Source: Streptomyces hygroscopicus subsp. hygroscopicus (GTDB taxonomy: Bacteria; Actinomycetota; Actinomycetes; Streptomycetales; Streptomycetaceae). From it: a stretch of 64,000 nt of DNA. The position numbers and the translations under genes are program-made. Each line of letters begins with the position of its first letter. Position 1 is the first letter of the stretch. The stretch covers positions 372,001 through 436,000 of the forward strand of contig NZ_BSSM01000004.1 in the NCBI RefSeq assembly GCF_030269125.1, read 5' to 3'. Of this stretch, positions 32,916 to 42,080 are shown in pieces. The notes beneath the pieces were generated by a model. It saw only the letters and a list, made by a program, of their open reading frames with translations, ran no database searches and had not been told where the DNA came from.

Positions 32916-33392
32916 CTACACGTTCGCCGTGACCTGGTCCGCGAGGGCCGGGTGCCCCGGCTGCCGCCTCGCGGTCGGCAGGAGTCGTTCGAGCGCCCAC
33001 GGACCCGGGCCGAAGACGGCGAGCAGCAGGAACGTCCAGGCGTACAGGGCGGACGGCTCACCGCTGTTCTCGATCGGCAGCAGCCCGGTCGGCTGGTGAA
33101 CGGTGAAGTAGGCGTACGCCATCGATCCGGAGCAGATCAGCGCCGCCGACCGGGTGAACAGGCCGAGTGCCACCAGAAGGCCGCCGACCAACTGGATCAC
33201 GGCCGCCCACTATCCGGGCCAGGCACCGGACGGAACCGTCCCGCCGTGCGTTCCGACGGCTCCGCCCAGCACTCCGAACAGCGACGCGGCGCCGTGGCAG
33301 GCGAAGAGGAACCCGACGACGACGCGCACCAGTGATTGCACGGGACCGGCAGCCTTGGCAGCCGGGGACGGGGACGGGACAGTGCGGTACAT
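32916..33392 (-). pseudogene. DoxX-family membrane protein with in-frame stop
   Basis: A 158-codon frame that would encode a four-helix DoxX-family protein. The N-terminal part has SLVRVVVGFLFACHGAASLF and GAWPG. The rest has VIQLVGGLLVALGLFTRSAA, SGSMAYAYFTVHQPTGLLPI and FLLLAVFGPGPWALERLLP. The two parts are in the same frame but separated by TAG at 33212-33210 (codon 61). Family members normally have aromatic residues here (AWPG-W-W), so a TGG-to-TAG change is the simplest explanation. GAAGGA precedes the ATG. Only an internal stop breaks it, so a sequencing error or a very recent mutation is possible. Confidence 0.8.
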
Positions 33393-33832
33393 GAGCTCAG
33401 TCCTTCAAGAGACAGGGAAATGGGGAAGTGCCGTAGCGGGACGCCGGGTTGGGGGAGGAGCGACGGCACTGCGCGGCTGTGGGGAGCAGCGGCCCGCGCG
33501 GCGGTGCGGAACGTTACATGGACGCGCCGTGCCCGGGGATTTCGCTCCGGAGAACAGTCGGCCAACGCTGGAAGCAGGCCAGGTCAGAGGGGTCCACGAG
33601 GGCGTTCCGTCCTCTCGCCGGCGGGCCGGCCGGGCTGTGACAACGATCACCGACCCTCGCCTGACCTGGGCGAACCCGTGGTTCCCCGCCCGTTAACCAA
33701 CGGGTTGTTGTACGCCGCAACCGCCCCGTCCAAGCTGCACAAGGCCCCACTCGGGCAACCGCCACTGGCAGGTTTCCGATGCCGACGGCACTGTCGGAGG
33801 GCCATGGCAGACCCCAGCTACGGAGGGACGGG
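33393..33832. other. Divergent region between doxX and the PrpF-like gene
   Basis: About 440 bp without a gene. It holds AACCCGT (33673-33679) and ACGGGTT (33700-33706) as distant inverted repeats, and the tighter CCCGTT-AACC-AACGGG (33689-33704). These could be an operator or a hairpin upstream of the indigoidine-associated genes. Confidence 0.4.
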
Positions 33833-34867
33833 ATGATAGGGCACCTGTGCTACGCGGCGGGAAAGAGCGACCGGACACTGGTGCTGGACCGCAGGGAACT
33901 GCCTGTCGACGAGCGGGAACTCACCAGCACGCTGTTGCTGGCACGTGACTGGCTCGCCGGTCGGCACGACGCCGACGTCACGACGATCGCCATGATCGAG
34001 CCGTCCGCGGACCCCTCTTTCGACCTGGACTACCAGTTCGCGCAGTACCTCCCTGGCCCACCGCCGCGTTTCGAACTACGGGGCAGCTGCGGGCACTCGA
34101 TTCTGTCCTCCGTCGCCGTGGCACATCGCCTCGCCTGGCTCTCGCCCTTCAGTACCGACTCTCGGTTGCGCGTCAACGTCCTGAACACCGGTGACCGCGT
34201 CGCGTGTGAGGTCAGTGCGGCGAGCCGCAGTCTGACGTTCTCCGTGGAGTTCGGCTATCAGCCTCCTCGGCGGCTGGGCGACCTCTTGCCCACGGGAACG
34301 CCGCGCGACGAACTCGACGGCATGACGGTCTCCTTGGTGTCCGCGGGCAATCCCCATGTCTTCGTCGACGCCGCCGACCTCGGTCTGCGGGACGAGGCGG
34401 CCCTGTTCGCAGCGGACGCCTCCGTGCGCGGGCGGCTCACCGACATCCGCCGCGCCGGCGCTCGCCGCTTCGGCTTGCCGGAGAACGGCGTGTTCCCAAG
34501 AGTCTCCGCGGTCGGCCAGTACGAGTACCGGCGCCTGGCGATGCTGACACTTCCGGCGCAGGTCGGGTCCGGTCCGCTGCCGCCGGCCGATGCCGTCACC
34601 GTCGCCGCGGCAGCCGTGATCGAGGGCACGGTCCCGCAGCGGCTGGCCGAGCGGGGCTGGAGCCGGGTGGACGAGCTGGTCGTCGACAACCCGTTCGGCA
34701 CCACGGTCGTACGAGCCGCGGTGACCGGCACCACCCCGGACGACACCCTCACCCGCGTCGGCGTGCGGCGCGGGACCGTCCGGTACGACGGCCCGGTCTT
34801 CGTCGAGCCCCTCCGCGACCTGATGCTCAGGCAGGAGGACGCGGTCCCGCGCTCCGCGCTCCACTGA
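33833..34867 (+). CDS. PrpF-like isomerase (diaminopimelate-epimerase fold)
   Basis: A 344-aa protein of the PrpF/methylaconitate isomerase family, which uses two Cys/Ser-type acid-base residues to isomerise or racemise carboxylic acids. RGSCGHSILSSVAVAHRL carries the first Cys, and MTVSLVSAGNPHVFVDAADLGL is the family signature. The second catalytic position (DNPFGTTVVRAAV) is less clear. GGAGG lies 6 nt before the ATG at 33833. It precedes an EamA exporter and an indigoidine synthetase on the same strand, so it may act on a glutamine-derived intermediate or supply a precursor; that is inference. Confidence 0.75.
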   Translation: MIGHLCYAAGKSDRTLVLDRRELPVDERELTSTLLLARDWLAGRHDADVTTIAMIEPSADPSFDLDYQFAQYLPGPPPRFELRGSCGHSILSSVAVAHRLAWLSPFSTDSRLRVNVLNTGDRVACEVSAASRSLTFSVEFGYQPPRRLGDLLPTGTPRDELDGMTVSLVSAGNPHVFVDAADLGLRDEAALFAADASVRGRLTDIRRAGARRFGLPENGVFPRVSAVGQYEYRRLAMLTLPAQVGSGPLPPADAVTVAAAAVIEGTVPQRLAERGWSRVDELVVDNPFGTTVVRAAVTGTTPDDTLTRVGVRRGTVRYDGPVFVEPLRDLMLRQEDAVPRSALH

Positions 34868-34992
34868 GCCGCCCGCGGCTGCCCCGACTTCGCCGAATCC
34901 ACCGACACGGCCGGCCCTCCCGCCGGGCGGGCGACGCCCGCCCGGCAGGCCGACGAAGCACCCCTTTCCCCGAACGTACAGGCGGTTCACCC

Positions 34993-35958
34993 ATGCCTTC
35001 TGCCCGCGCGTCCTTACCGGCCTCCGGACTGACACGGACCTTCGACACCTTGCTCACGGCGCTGGCCCCGGCGGTGTGGGGGAGCACCTACCTGGTCACG
35101 ACGGAACTGCTGCCGCCCGGCAGACCACTACTGGCCTCCACCCTGCGGGCGCTGCCCGCAGGGCTGGTGCTGCTCGCGATCGGCCGCAAGCTGCCGCGCG
35201 GCGCGTGGTGGTGGCGGGCCGGGGCGCTGGGGGCACTGAACATAGGCGTTTTCTTCTACCTGTTGTTCGTGGCCGCCTACCACCTGCCCGGTGGAGTGGC
35301 GGCACTGGTCGTCGCCGTCCAGCCCACGGTCGTACTGCTCCTCGGCGCCGCGCTGCTGAAGGAGCCCATCCGCCCGGCGCAGCTGACCGCCTGTCTGCTC
35401 GGCGTGGCAGGCGTGGCACTGCTCGCCCTCACTCCGCAGTCCGGCGTCGACCTGGTCGGCATCGCCGCCGGCCTGGCCGCCGCCGTCAGCATGGCCGCGG
35501 GCATCGTGCTCACCAAACGCTGGGGGCGGCCCGAGGGCGTGGGTGTGCTGACGTTCACCGGCTGGCAGCTCACGGCCGGCGGCCTGCTGCTCGCCCCCGT
35601 CACGCTGGCCGCCGAAGGTGTGCCCCCCCACGTCACCGCCGCCAACCTCGGGGGCTTCGCCTACCTGAGTGTGATCGGGGCACTGCTCGCCTACGCGGTC
35701 TGGTTCCGCGGCATCGGCCGGCTGCCGGCACTCGCCGTGTCGATCCTGGGCTTCGCCAGTCCGCTCGCCGCGACGGTGCTCGGCTATCTCGTCCTCGGCC
35801 AGGGACTGTCACCGCTCCAACTCACCGGCGCCGCAGCGGTGATCACCGCCGTCGCGCTGGTCCAGATCTCGCAGCCGCGACGCGCCGGGAAGCAGGCCGG
35901 CGGCTCGTCACCGGAGTCGACTCACCACCACGCACTCGCAGGCAAGGGGAAACCGTGA
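34993..35958 (+). CDS. EamA/DMT-family exporter with TTA codon
   Basis: A 321-aa transporter with ten hydrophobic helices in two EamA repeats (VWGSTYLVTTELLPPGRPLL; LSVIGALLAYAVWFRGIGRL). Codon 8 is TTA (35014-35016), the rare leucine codon read by bldA tRNA, which ties expression to development and secondary metabolism. The stop overlaps the GTG of the indigoidine synthetase (GTGA), so translation is coupled. Probable role: export of indigoidine, its aminoglutarimide precursor or a related product. Confidence 0.85.
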   Translation: MPSARASLPASGLTRTFDTLLTALAPAVWGSTYLVTTELLPPGRPLLASTLRALPAGLVLLAIGRKLPRGAWWWRAGALGALNIGVFFYLLFVAAYHLPGGVAALVVAVQPTVVLLLGAALLKEPIRPAQLTACLLGVAGVALLALTPQSGVDLVGIAAGLAAAVSMAAGIVLTKRWGRPEGVGVLTFTGWQLTAGGLLLAPVTLAAEGVPPHVTAANLGGFAYLSVIGALLAYAVWFRGIGRLPALAVSILGFASPLAATVLGYLVLGQGLSPLQLTGAAAVITAVALVQISQPRRAGKQAGGSSPESTHHHALAGKGKP

Positions 35959-38900
35959 CCACAGCACAGCCCACCGCACGTTCCATGACCCGCGTCCACG
36001 GCCTACGCCCGGGCGGAAGCCTGCCCGGTCTGTTGCGGGAGCAGGCCGCGGCGCGGCCCGATGGCACGGCGGTCACCAGCGGCACCGACACCATCACCTA
36101 CCGGGAGTTGGAAGCCGCCGCCGCCCGGCTGGCCGGCCGGCTGAACGCGCTCGGCGCGGTCCGCGACCACTGCGTCGGCCTGTACACCGAACCGTCCCTC
36201 GACCTGATCACCGGCGCCTGGGGCATCCTCTTCGCGGGCGCCGCCTACCTGCCGCTGTCCCCGGAGTACCCCGAGGAGCGGCTGCGCTACATGATCGAGG
36301 ACAGCGGTACCCGCGTCATCGTCACCCAGGAGCATCTCGCCGCCCGCCTGCGGTCGCTGGCCCCCCGGGACACCCGCATCGTCACGCTCGCCGACACCGA
36401 CCCGTTTCCGCCCGCCAGACCGTCGGCGCCGGCACCTGGCGATCTCGCCTACGTCATCTACACCTCCGGCAGTACCGGCCGGCCCAAGGGTGTACTGATC
36501 GAGCACCGCTCCATCCTCTCCCAGATGCGGTGGATGCAGATGTGCGGGCACCTCTCCGCGAGCACCACCGTGCTCCAGAAGACACCGGCGAGTTTCGACG
36601 CCGCGCAGTGGGAGATCCTCGCTCCGGCCGTCGGAGCCCATGTGGTGATGGCCGGGCCCGGCGGTTACCGCGACCCCGAGGCGCTGATCGACGCGATCGT
36701 CCGCCACGAGGTGACCACGTTGCAGTGCGTGCCCACACTGCTGCAGGCGCTGCTGGACACCGAGCGGTTCACCTCGTGCACCACGCTGCGCCGCGTGTTC
36801 TCCGGCGGCGAGGCGCTGTCCCGACAGCTGGCCCGTACCCTTCTCGACGAGGTCCCCTGGGTGTCCCTGGTCAACCTGTACGGTCCGACCGAGTGCACCA
36901 TCAACGCCACCGCCCACCTGGTCGACGTCGAGACGCTGCCCGAGGGCGCCGGATCGGTGTCCATCGGGGTGCCGGTCGACAACACCCCCTGCTACATCCT
37001 CGACGAGAACCGGGCGCCGGTGGACATCGGGGAGACGGGTGAGCTCTACATCGGCGGCGTCCAGCTGGCCCGCGGCTACCTGGGCCGCCCCGAGCAGACG
37101 AAGGAGCGGTTCGTCCCCTCCCCGTTCGTGCCGACCGAACGGCTGTACCGGACCGGCGACCTCGCGTACTGGAACCCCGACGGCACGATCCAGTTCGTCG
37201 GCCGCGCCGACAACCAGATCAAGCTGCGCGGCTACCGCGTCGAACTGGACGAGATCGCCCTGGCCATCGAGGAGCACACCTGGGTGCGCCGCGCCGCCGC
37301 GATCACCGCCGAGGACCCGCGCACCGGCTCCACCAACCTGCTGGCCTGTGTCGAGCTGAACCCCAGGGAAGCGGCCCTGATGGACCAGGGCAACGCCGGC
37401 GCGCACCACCAGTCCAAGGCCAGCAAGCTCCAGGTGCGGGCACAGCTGTCGAACCCCGGCCTCCGCGACGCGCACGAACTCGTCGGCAGGCGGGTCGTGC
37501 CCCTGCCCGGCCGGCAGGAGACCGCTCGGCAGCGACGCGAGACGTTCGCCCGCAAGACGTATCGTTTCTTCGACGGCGGCCAGGTCGCCCGCGACGACAT
37601 CGTCGCCCTGCTGGCCGCGCGACCGGCGGACGCTCACTCCCGCGACCTCGCGGACCTCACTCTCGACGAACTCGGCCGACTTCTGCGTTGGTTCGGCCAG
37701 TTCCACAGCGAGGAACGGCTGCTGCCTAAGTACTCCTACGCCTCACCCGGCGCCCTGTACGCCACGCAGCTCTACCTGGAGACCAGCGGCCTGGACGGCC
37801 TGGACGCCGGTGTGTACTACCACCACCCCGCCGACCACACCCTGGTCCGGATCGCCGACGCCCCGAAGGACGCCGAAGCGACGCTGCGGGTGCACTTCAT
37901 CGGCAAGAAACGGGCCATCGAGCCTGTCTACAAGAACAACATCCGCGAGGTGCTGGAGTTCGAGACCGGGCACATGCTCGGCGTCTTCGAGGAGATCCTG
38001 CCCGAGTACGGCCTCATGATCCGCCCGGCCGCTCACCGGCCCGCTGTCATGGACCGACTGGACGTCGCCGCCGAGGACTACTACCTGGGCACCTTCACCA
38101 TCGACCGCAACGACGGCCGGCCCCCGCACGACCCCACCGAGATCTACGTGCAGGCCCACCCGGGCCGCGTCCTCGGACTGCCGGCCGGCCAGTACCGGTG
38201 GACCGGCGACGACCTCGAACGCATCTCGGACGCCCTCGTCCTGCCCAAACACGTGATCGCCATCAACCAGCAGGTGTACGAGCGGTCGAGCTTCGGCATC
38301 ACCGCCGTCAGCCGCGCGGCCGACGAGTGGCTGGAGTACATCACCCTGGGCACGAGGCTGCACCACCTCCAGCGCAACGCGCTCGCCCTGGGCTTCATGT
38401 CGTCCGGTTACAGTTCCAAGACCGGCCATCCGCTGCCCGCCGCGACGCGCGTGGACGACATCCTCTCCTCCTGCGCGATACCCACCGGCCCGTCGTACTT
38501 CTTCCTCGGTGGCAAGGTCAGCCAGGAGCAGATCGGCAGCGAGGGGATGAACGAGGACACCGTGCACATGAAGGGCCCGGCCGAGTTGATCCGGGACGAC
38601 CTGTCCGAACGGCTGCCGGACTACATGATCCCGAACCGCGTCCTGGTGCTCGACCGGCTGCCGCTCACCGCCAACGGAAAGGTCGACGTCAAGGCCCTGG
38701 CCGCCGCCGAGCAGGTGCGGTCCGCGGACACCGGCAGGCCCTACGTCGCCCCCACCACTGCGGCGGAGCGATGGCTGACCGAGGCCTGGGCGAAGGCACT
38801 GAAGTACGACGAGGTGTCCGTCGAGGACGACTTCTTCGCCTGCGGCGGCAACTCGCTGATCGCGGTCGCGCTCGTCAACCGGGTCAACCGCGAGTTCGGC

Positions 38901-39797
38901 CTGCGCCTGCCGCTTCAGGTCGTCTTCGAACACCCGAAGCTCGCCGACCTCGCCGCCCGCATCGAGGACGACGGCGCCGCACCCTCCTCACGACTCGTCC
39001 CGCTGCACACGCGGGGCACCGGCCGCCCGCTGTTCTGCTGGCCCGGCCTCGGCGGCTACCCGATGAACCTGCGCCTGCTGGCCCGCGAGGCCGGCGACGG
39101 ACGGCCCTTCTTCGGCATCCAGGCGCACGGCATCAACACCGATGAGACGCCGTACCCGACGATCCGCGAGATGGCCGCCGCCGACGTGGCCGAGATCCTG
39201 CGCACCCAGCCCGAGGGCCCGTACAGCCTCTGGGGCTACTCCTTCGGCGCCCGCGTCGCCTTCGAGGCCGCCTGGCAGCTGGAGCAGTCCGGCCGCCAGG
39301 TCGACCACCTCCTGCTGATCTGCCCCGGCAACCCCGAAGTCCGTGGCGAGGGCGCGGAGCGCTTCGGCCGCGAGGCGACCTACCGCAACCCCGTGTACGT
39401 CGCGATCCTGTACTCGGTCTTCACCGGCACGGTCGGCGGTCCGGATGTGGACGCCTGCCTCGCGGCCACGCGGGACGAGGACAGCTTCGTGGGCTTCGTC
39501 CACGACCGACTGCCCGAGCTCGACCAGCAGTTGATCCGTCGCATCACCCGTATCGTGGCGGAGACCTACGAATTCGAGTACACCTTCCGCGAGCTCACGG
39601 AACGCCGTCTGAACGCCCCGGTGACCGTCTTCAAGGCCGCCGGCGACGACTACTCGTTCATCGAGGCCCACTCCGACTACTCCACCACTCCTGCGACGGT
39701 CGTCGAACTGACGGGTGACCACTACAGCGTCCTGAAGCAACAGGGCGTCGCGGAACTGGCCGCGGCGATCGCCACCCGGCTGGGCGGCCGCCGGTAG
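35955..39797 (+). CDS. indC: Indigoidine synthetase (single-module NRPS, A-Ox-PCP-TE)
   Basis: A 1280-aa nonribosomal peptide synthetase whose size and layout match IndC/BpsA. It converts two L-glutamines into the blue pigment indigoidine. The A domain has YVIYTSGSTGRPKGVLIEHR (A3, about residue 167) and GRADNQIKLRGYRVELDEI (about 416). An FMN oxidase domain is inserted between A8 and A10 (about 500-860; TYRFF, RWFGQFHSEERLLPKYSYAS, GFMSSGYSSKTG). LPLTANGKVDVKAL is A10. The carrier-domain serine is in DDFFACGGNSLIAVAL (about 967), and the thioesterase serine in LWGYSFGARVAFE (about 1096). The GTG at 35955 overlaps the exporter stop. The usual indA/indB partners are not adjacent. Activation by a phosphopantetheinyl transferase elsewhere is required. 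Confidence 0.95.
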   Translation: MTTAQPTARSMTRVHGLRPGGSLPGLLREQAAARPDGTAVTSGTDTITYRELEAAAARLAGRLNALGAVRDHCVGLYTEPSLDLITGAWGILFAGAAYLPLSPEYPEERLRYMIEDSGTRVIVTQEHLAARLRSLAPRDTRIVTLADTDPFPPARPSAPAPGDLAYVIYTSGSTGRPKGVLIEHRSILSQMRWMQMCGHLSASTTVLQKTPASFDAAQWEILAPAVGAHVVMAGPGGYRDPEALIDAIVRHEVTTLQCVPTLLQALLDTERFTSCTTLRRVFSGGEALSRQLARTLLDEVPWVSLVNLYGPTECTINATAHLVDVETLPEGAGSVSIGVPVDNTPCYILDENRAPVDIGETGELYIGGVQLARGYLGRPEQTKERFVPSPFVPTERLYRTGDLAYWNPDGTIQFVGRADNQIKLRGYRVELDEIALAIEEHTWVRRAAAITAEDPRTGSTNLLACVELNPREAALMDQGNAGAHHQSKASKLQVRAQLSNPGLRDAHELVGRRVVPLPGRQETARQRRETFARKTYRFFDGGQVARDDIVALLAARPADAHSRDLADLTLDELGRLLRWFGQFHSEERLLPKYSYASPGALYATQLYLETSGLDGLDAGVYYHHPADHTLVRIADAPKDAEATLRVHFIGKKRAIEPVYKNNIREVLEFETGHMLGVFEEILPEYGLMIRPAAHRPAVMDRLDVAAEDYYLGTFTIDRNDGRPPHDPTEIYVQAHPGRVLGLPAGQYRWTGDDLERISDALVLPKHVIAINQQVYERSSFGITAVSRAADEWLEYITLGTRLHHLQRNALALGFMSSGYSSKTGHPLPAATRVDDILSSCAIPTGPSYFFLGGKVSQEQIGSEGMNEDTVHMKGPAELIRDDLSERLPDYMIPNRVLVLDRLPLTANGKVDVKALAAAEQVRSADTGRPYVAPTTAAERWLTEAWAKALKYDEVSVEDDFFACGGNSLIAVALVNRVNREFGLRLPLQVVFEHPKLADLAARIEDDGAAPSSRLVPLHTRGTGRPLFCWPGLGGYPMNLRLLAREAGDGRPFFGIQAHGINTDETPYPTIREMAAADVAEILRTQPEGPYSLWGYSFGARVAFEAAWQLEQSGRQVDHLLLICPGNPEVRGEGAERFGREATYRNPVYVAILYSVFTGTVGGPDVDACLAATRDEDSFVGFVHDRLPELDQQLIRRITRIVAETYEFEYTFRELTERRLNAPVTVFKAAGDDYSFIEAHSDYSTTPATVVELTGDHYSVLKQQGVAELAAAIATRLGGRR

Positions 39798-39852
39798 GAG
39801 CCGGACCCGCCACCGCGCGTCCTCGCCACCCGCGGCGGCGGGCATCCGGCTC
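39798..39852 (+). terminator. Terminator hairpin of indC
   Basis: GAGCCGGA (39798-39805) pairs with TCCGGCTC (39845-39852). Inner arms CCCGCC (39806-39811) and GGCGGG (39837-39842) extend the stem. It starts directly after the indC stop. Confidence 0.55.
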
Positions 39853-40610
39853 CCTTCGGACAGCGCGTGTCTCGCCGGGGCGCCGGGCGCCGAGGTGCTC
39901 CACGACCCGTTCAGCCGCGCTCGCTGGGGCTGCGTCGCAGGGAGTCGAACGTCGGATCACCCACCGACCGGTGTGACGCGCCGCGGAGGCGTTGCGTGCG
40001 GGAGTCCGGCCGATCCCGTCGGCAGACCGAGGGAGCGGCCGGACTCCGCGGCGCGGTATCAGAGGAGCGCGGTCCACTGGCGGCGACGGCCATGGAACGC
40101 GTCGCCCGCCGTCAGGCCGATGCCCGGTCCGGCCCCGGCGCACGGTTCGTCGCCGTCCCTTTTCCCGGCGTGGGCTGGAGCGAGGCCGCCGCGGCGTCGT
40201 CCAACGGTTCGGAGAGTGAGCCGAGGCGTTGGACGACGGCTCCCTCGACGCCGGGAGACCGCCGCCGCTCGTCGTCGGCCTGGTCGCCGCCCTCGCCGGC
40301 GCCGTATGCGGCGTCCTGGCCACCCGTGGGGGACGGCGCCGAGGCGGCGCTTCCACTCAGCACCGTGGCCATGATCACTCTGCCCGGCGACAGCTCCCGC
40401 TTCGACCACGCGGGCCTCGCCCCTGGCCGTGGCTCCCACCGGGTCCGAGCGGCTCGGACACACCGCCGCTCACATCCACGGCGTCGAAGCTGATGCGCAT
40501 GGTCGATCGAGGCCACCTCCCGGCATGGCGCGGCGCGAAGCGCGCACCCCCGTGCCCGCCACCCACGACCGAAGTCCGCAGCCGTGCCGTCCTGGGCGTC
40601 GACGCGCCGG
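39853..40610. other. Gap, no gene supported
   Basis: About 760 bp between indC and the DUF488 gene. Several overlapping open frames on both strands are Arg/Pro-rich and show no family motif. A tRNA-like T-arm string near 39945-39955 does not belong to a complete tRNA. Confidence 0.4.
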
Positions 40611-40973
40611 TCAGTGCTTCTTGGCCAGCCACTCGGCCAAGACGGCGGCCTGGCTGTGGTCCACATCCCGGGTGGCGGTCAGCAGCGTCAGCCTGTCGTG
40701 CGCGGCGATGTCCCGCAGACGCTCCGCGGCCTGCCGGTGTCCCGCGTCGCGCAGTTCGGACAGATAGCGGCGGCGGAACTCGGTGAAACGGCTGGGTTCG
40801 TGGGCGTACCACTTGCGCAGATCGCTGGACGGAGCGACGTCGCGCAGCCACTCGTCCAGGTGCGCTTCCTCCTTGCGCATGCCCCGCGGCCAGACACGGT
40901 CGACCAGGACACGCCTGCCGTCGGCAGGAGAGGTCTCTTCGTAGACTCGCCGGTAGGTGATCTGCTTGACCAT
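40611..40973 (-). CDS. DUF488-family protein
   Basis: A 120-aa protein matching the DUF488 family: RRVLVDRVWPRGMRKEEAHL, LRDVAPSSDLRKWYAHEP, WLRD, and LTLLTATRDVDHSQAAVLAEWL. The family's biochemical role is unknown; some members sit near stress or heme genes. The ATG at 40973 (MVKQITYRRVYE) fits the family N-terminus. It is divergent from the uracil-DNA glycosylase gene. Confidence 0.87.
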   Translation of the reverse strand: MVKQITYRRVYEETSPADGRRVLVDRVWPRGMRKEEAHLDEWLRDVAPSSDLRKWYAHEPSRFTEFRRRYLSELRDAGHRQAAERLRDIAAHDRLTLLTATRDVDHSQAAVLAEWLAKKH

Positions 40974-41156
40974 GACGGCACCTTCCGAACCAGATCGGCC
41001 GCCCCGGCCCGGAGCCGGTGGACGGCTCGTACCGCACTGCGTACGGATGTGTCTTGCCGTGCCCAGTCTATCGGCGAACCCCCGCGAGCCGGTCGAACAT
41101 CCGCCGTGAGCGCCCGGCCCCGCTCGGGTGCGATCATGAAGAGGAGGAGGCCGAAC

Positions 41157-41951
41157 ATGCGCGGCAGCCGCCAGACGACGCAGAAGCCCGATTTCCCCGC
41201 TCGCGCCGCTCCGCGAGGAGGCTCGCTGCGCCGACTCGACGAGATGATCACGACCTGCCGGGCCTGCCCGCGCCTGGTGGCCTGGCGGGAGGAGGCCGCG
41301 CGGGTCAAGCGCAGGGCGTTTCGGGAGTGGGAGTACTGGGCGCGTCCGGTGCCCGGATTCGGCCCGTCGGACGCACCGCTGGCGATCGTGGGTCTGGCGC
41401 CGGCCGCGCACGGCGGGAACCGCACGGGGCGCATCTTCACCGGTGACCCTTCCGGCGACGCGCTGTACGCCGCCTTGCACGACGTCGGGCTGGCCTCCCG
41501 GCCGACCGCCACCCACCGCGGCGACGGGCTGGAGCTGTACGGAGTGCGGATCACGGTGCCGGTGCACTGCGCCCCGCCGGACAACCGGCCCACCACCGGT
41601 GAACGGGACACCTGCCGGCCGTGGCTCGCCCGCGAGCTGCAACTGCTGAGGCCCACCCTGCGGGCGATCGTGGTGCTCGGCGCGTTCGCCTGGCAGGCGC
41701 TGCCGCCGGTTCTCGCGGAAGCGGGATGGCGTCTGCCTCGCCCGCGCCCGGTCTTCGGACACGGAACCGAGGTTCTGCTCGCCCCCGCCGGCGACGGACG
41801 GCCGCTGCGCCTGGTCGGCGGCTACCACCCCAGCCGACGCAACATGTCCACCCGCACCCTCACCCCCGCCATGCTCCGCGACGTGCTGCGCCGCGGTGCC
41901 GAGGCCGGCGGGCTCCTGACTTCGCCGCACCATGGCGGGCCGGGCGCGTGA
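41157..41951 (+). CDS. Uracil-DNA glycosylase, family 5-like (UdgB)
   Basis: A 264-aa DNA-repair glycosylase. It has four Cys consistent with a 4Fe-4S cluster (CRACPRLVAWREE and CAPPDNRPTTGE plus CRPWL). The active site motif GLAPAAHGGNRTGRIFTGDP lacks the Asp used by families 1/4, which is typical of family 5. The C-terminal loop is VGGYHPSRRNMSTRTLTP. GAGGAGGAGG (41141-41150) lies 6 nt before the ATG at 41157 and decides this start over the ATG at 41136. Confidence 0.9.
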   Translation: MRGSRQTTQKPDFPARAAPRGGSLRRLDEMITTCRACPRLVAWREEAARVKRRAFREWEYWARPVPGFGPSDAPLAIVGLAPAAHGGNRTGRIFTGDPSGDALYAALHDVGLASRPTATHRGDGLELYGVRITVPVHCAPPDNRPTTGERDTCRPWLARELQLLRPTLRAIVVLGAFAWQALPPVLAEAGWRLPRPRPVFGHGTEVLLAPAGDGRPLRLVGGYHPSRRNMSTRTLTPAMLRDVLRRGAEAGGLLTSPHHGGPGA

Positions 41952-42067
41952 AGACGACACCGTCGCGGCTCGTGATCGGGGCTGGACCGGAGGCCACTGG
42001 CGCGTGAGCCGTGGGCGCTCTTCTGCGCCGAGTGCGCGGCCCGCCCCGCGCGGGGTCGATCCGGCGA

Positions 42068-42080
42068 TAGCGTGATCCTG
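42068..42080 (+). promoter_or_regulatory. Leaderless -10 element of the kinase gene
   Basis: TAGCGT (42068-42073) lies 7 nt before the ATG at 42081, the same hexamer and spacing as at the thiolase gene. Confidence 0.4.

Noticed and set aside
32455..33000. Minus-strand open frame of about 180 codons left of the doxX gene
   Set aside because: It overlaps doxX in another frame and its sequence matches no family; there is no RBS.
35076..35954. Possible N-terminal extension of the indigoidine synthetase
   Set aside because: It lies entirely within the EamA gene in another frame; the GTG at 35955 with an RBS gives the expected 1280-aa length.
39930..39960. tRNA-like T-arm string on the minus strand
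   Set aside because: No acceptor, D-arm or anticodon stem could be built around it.
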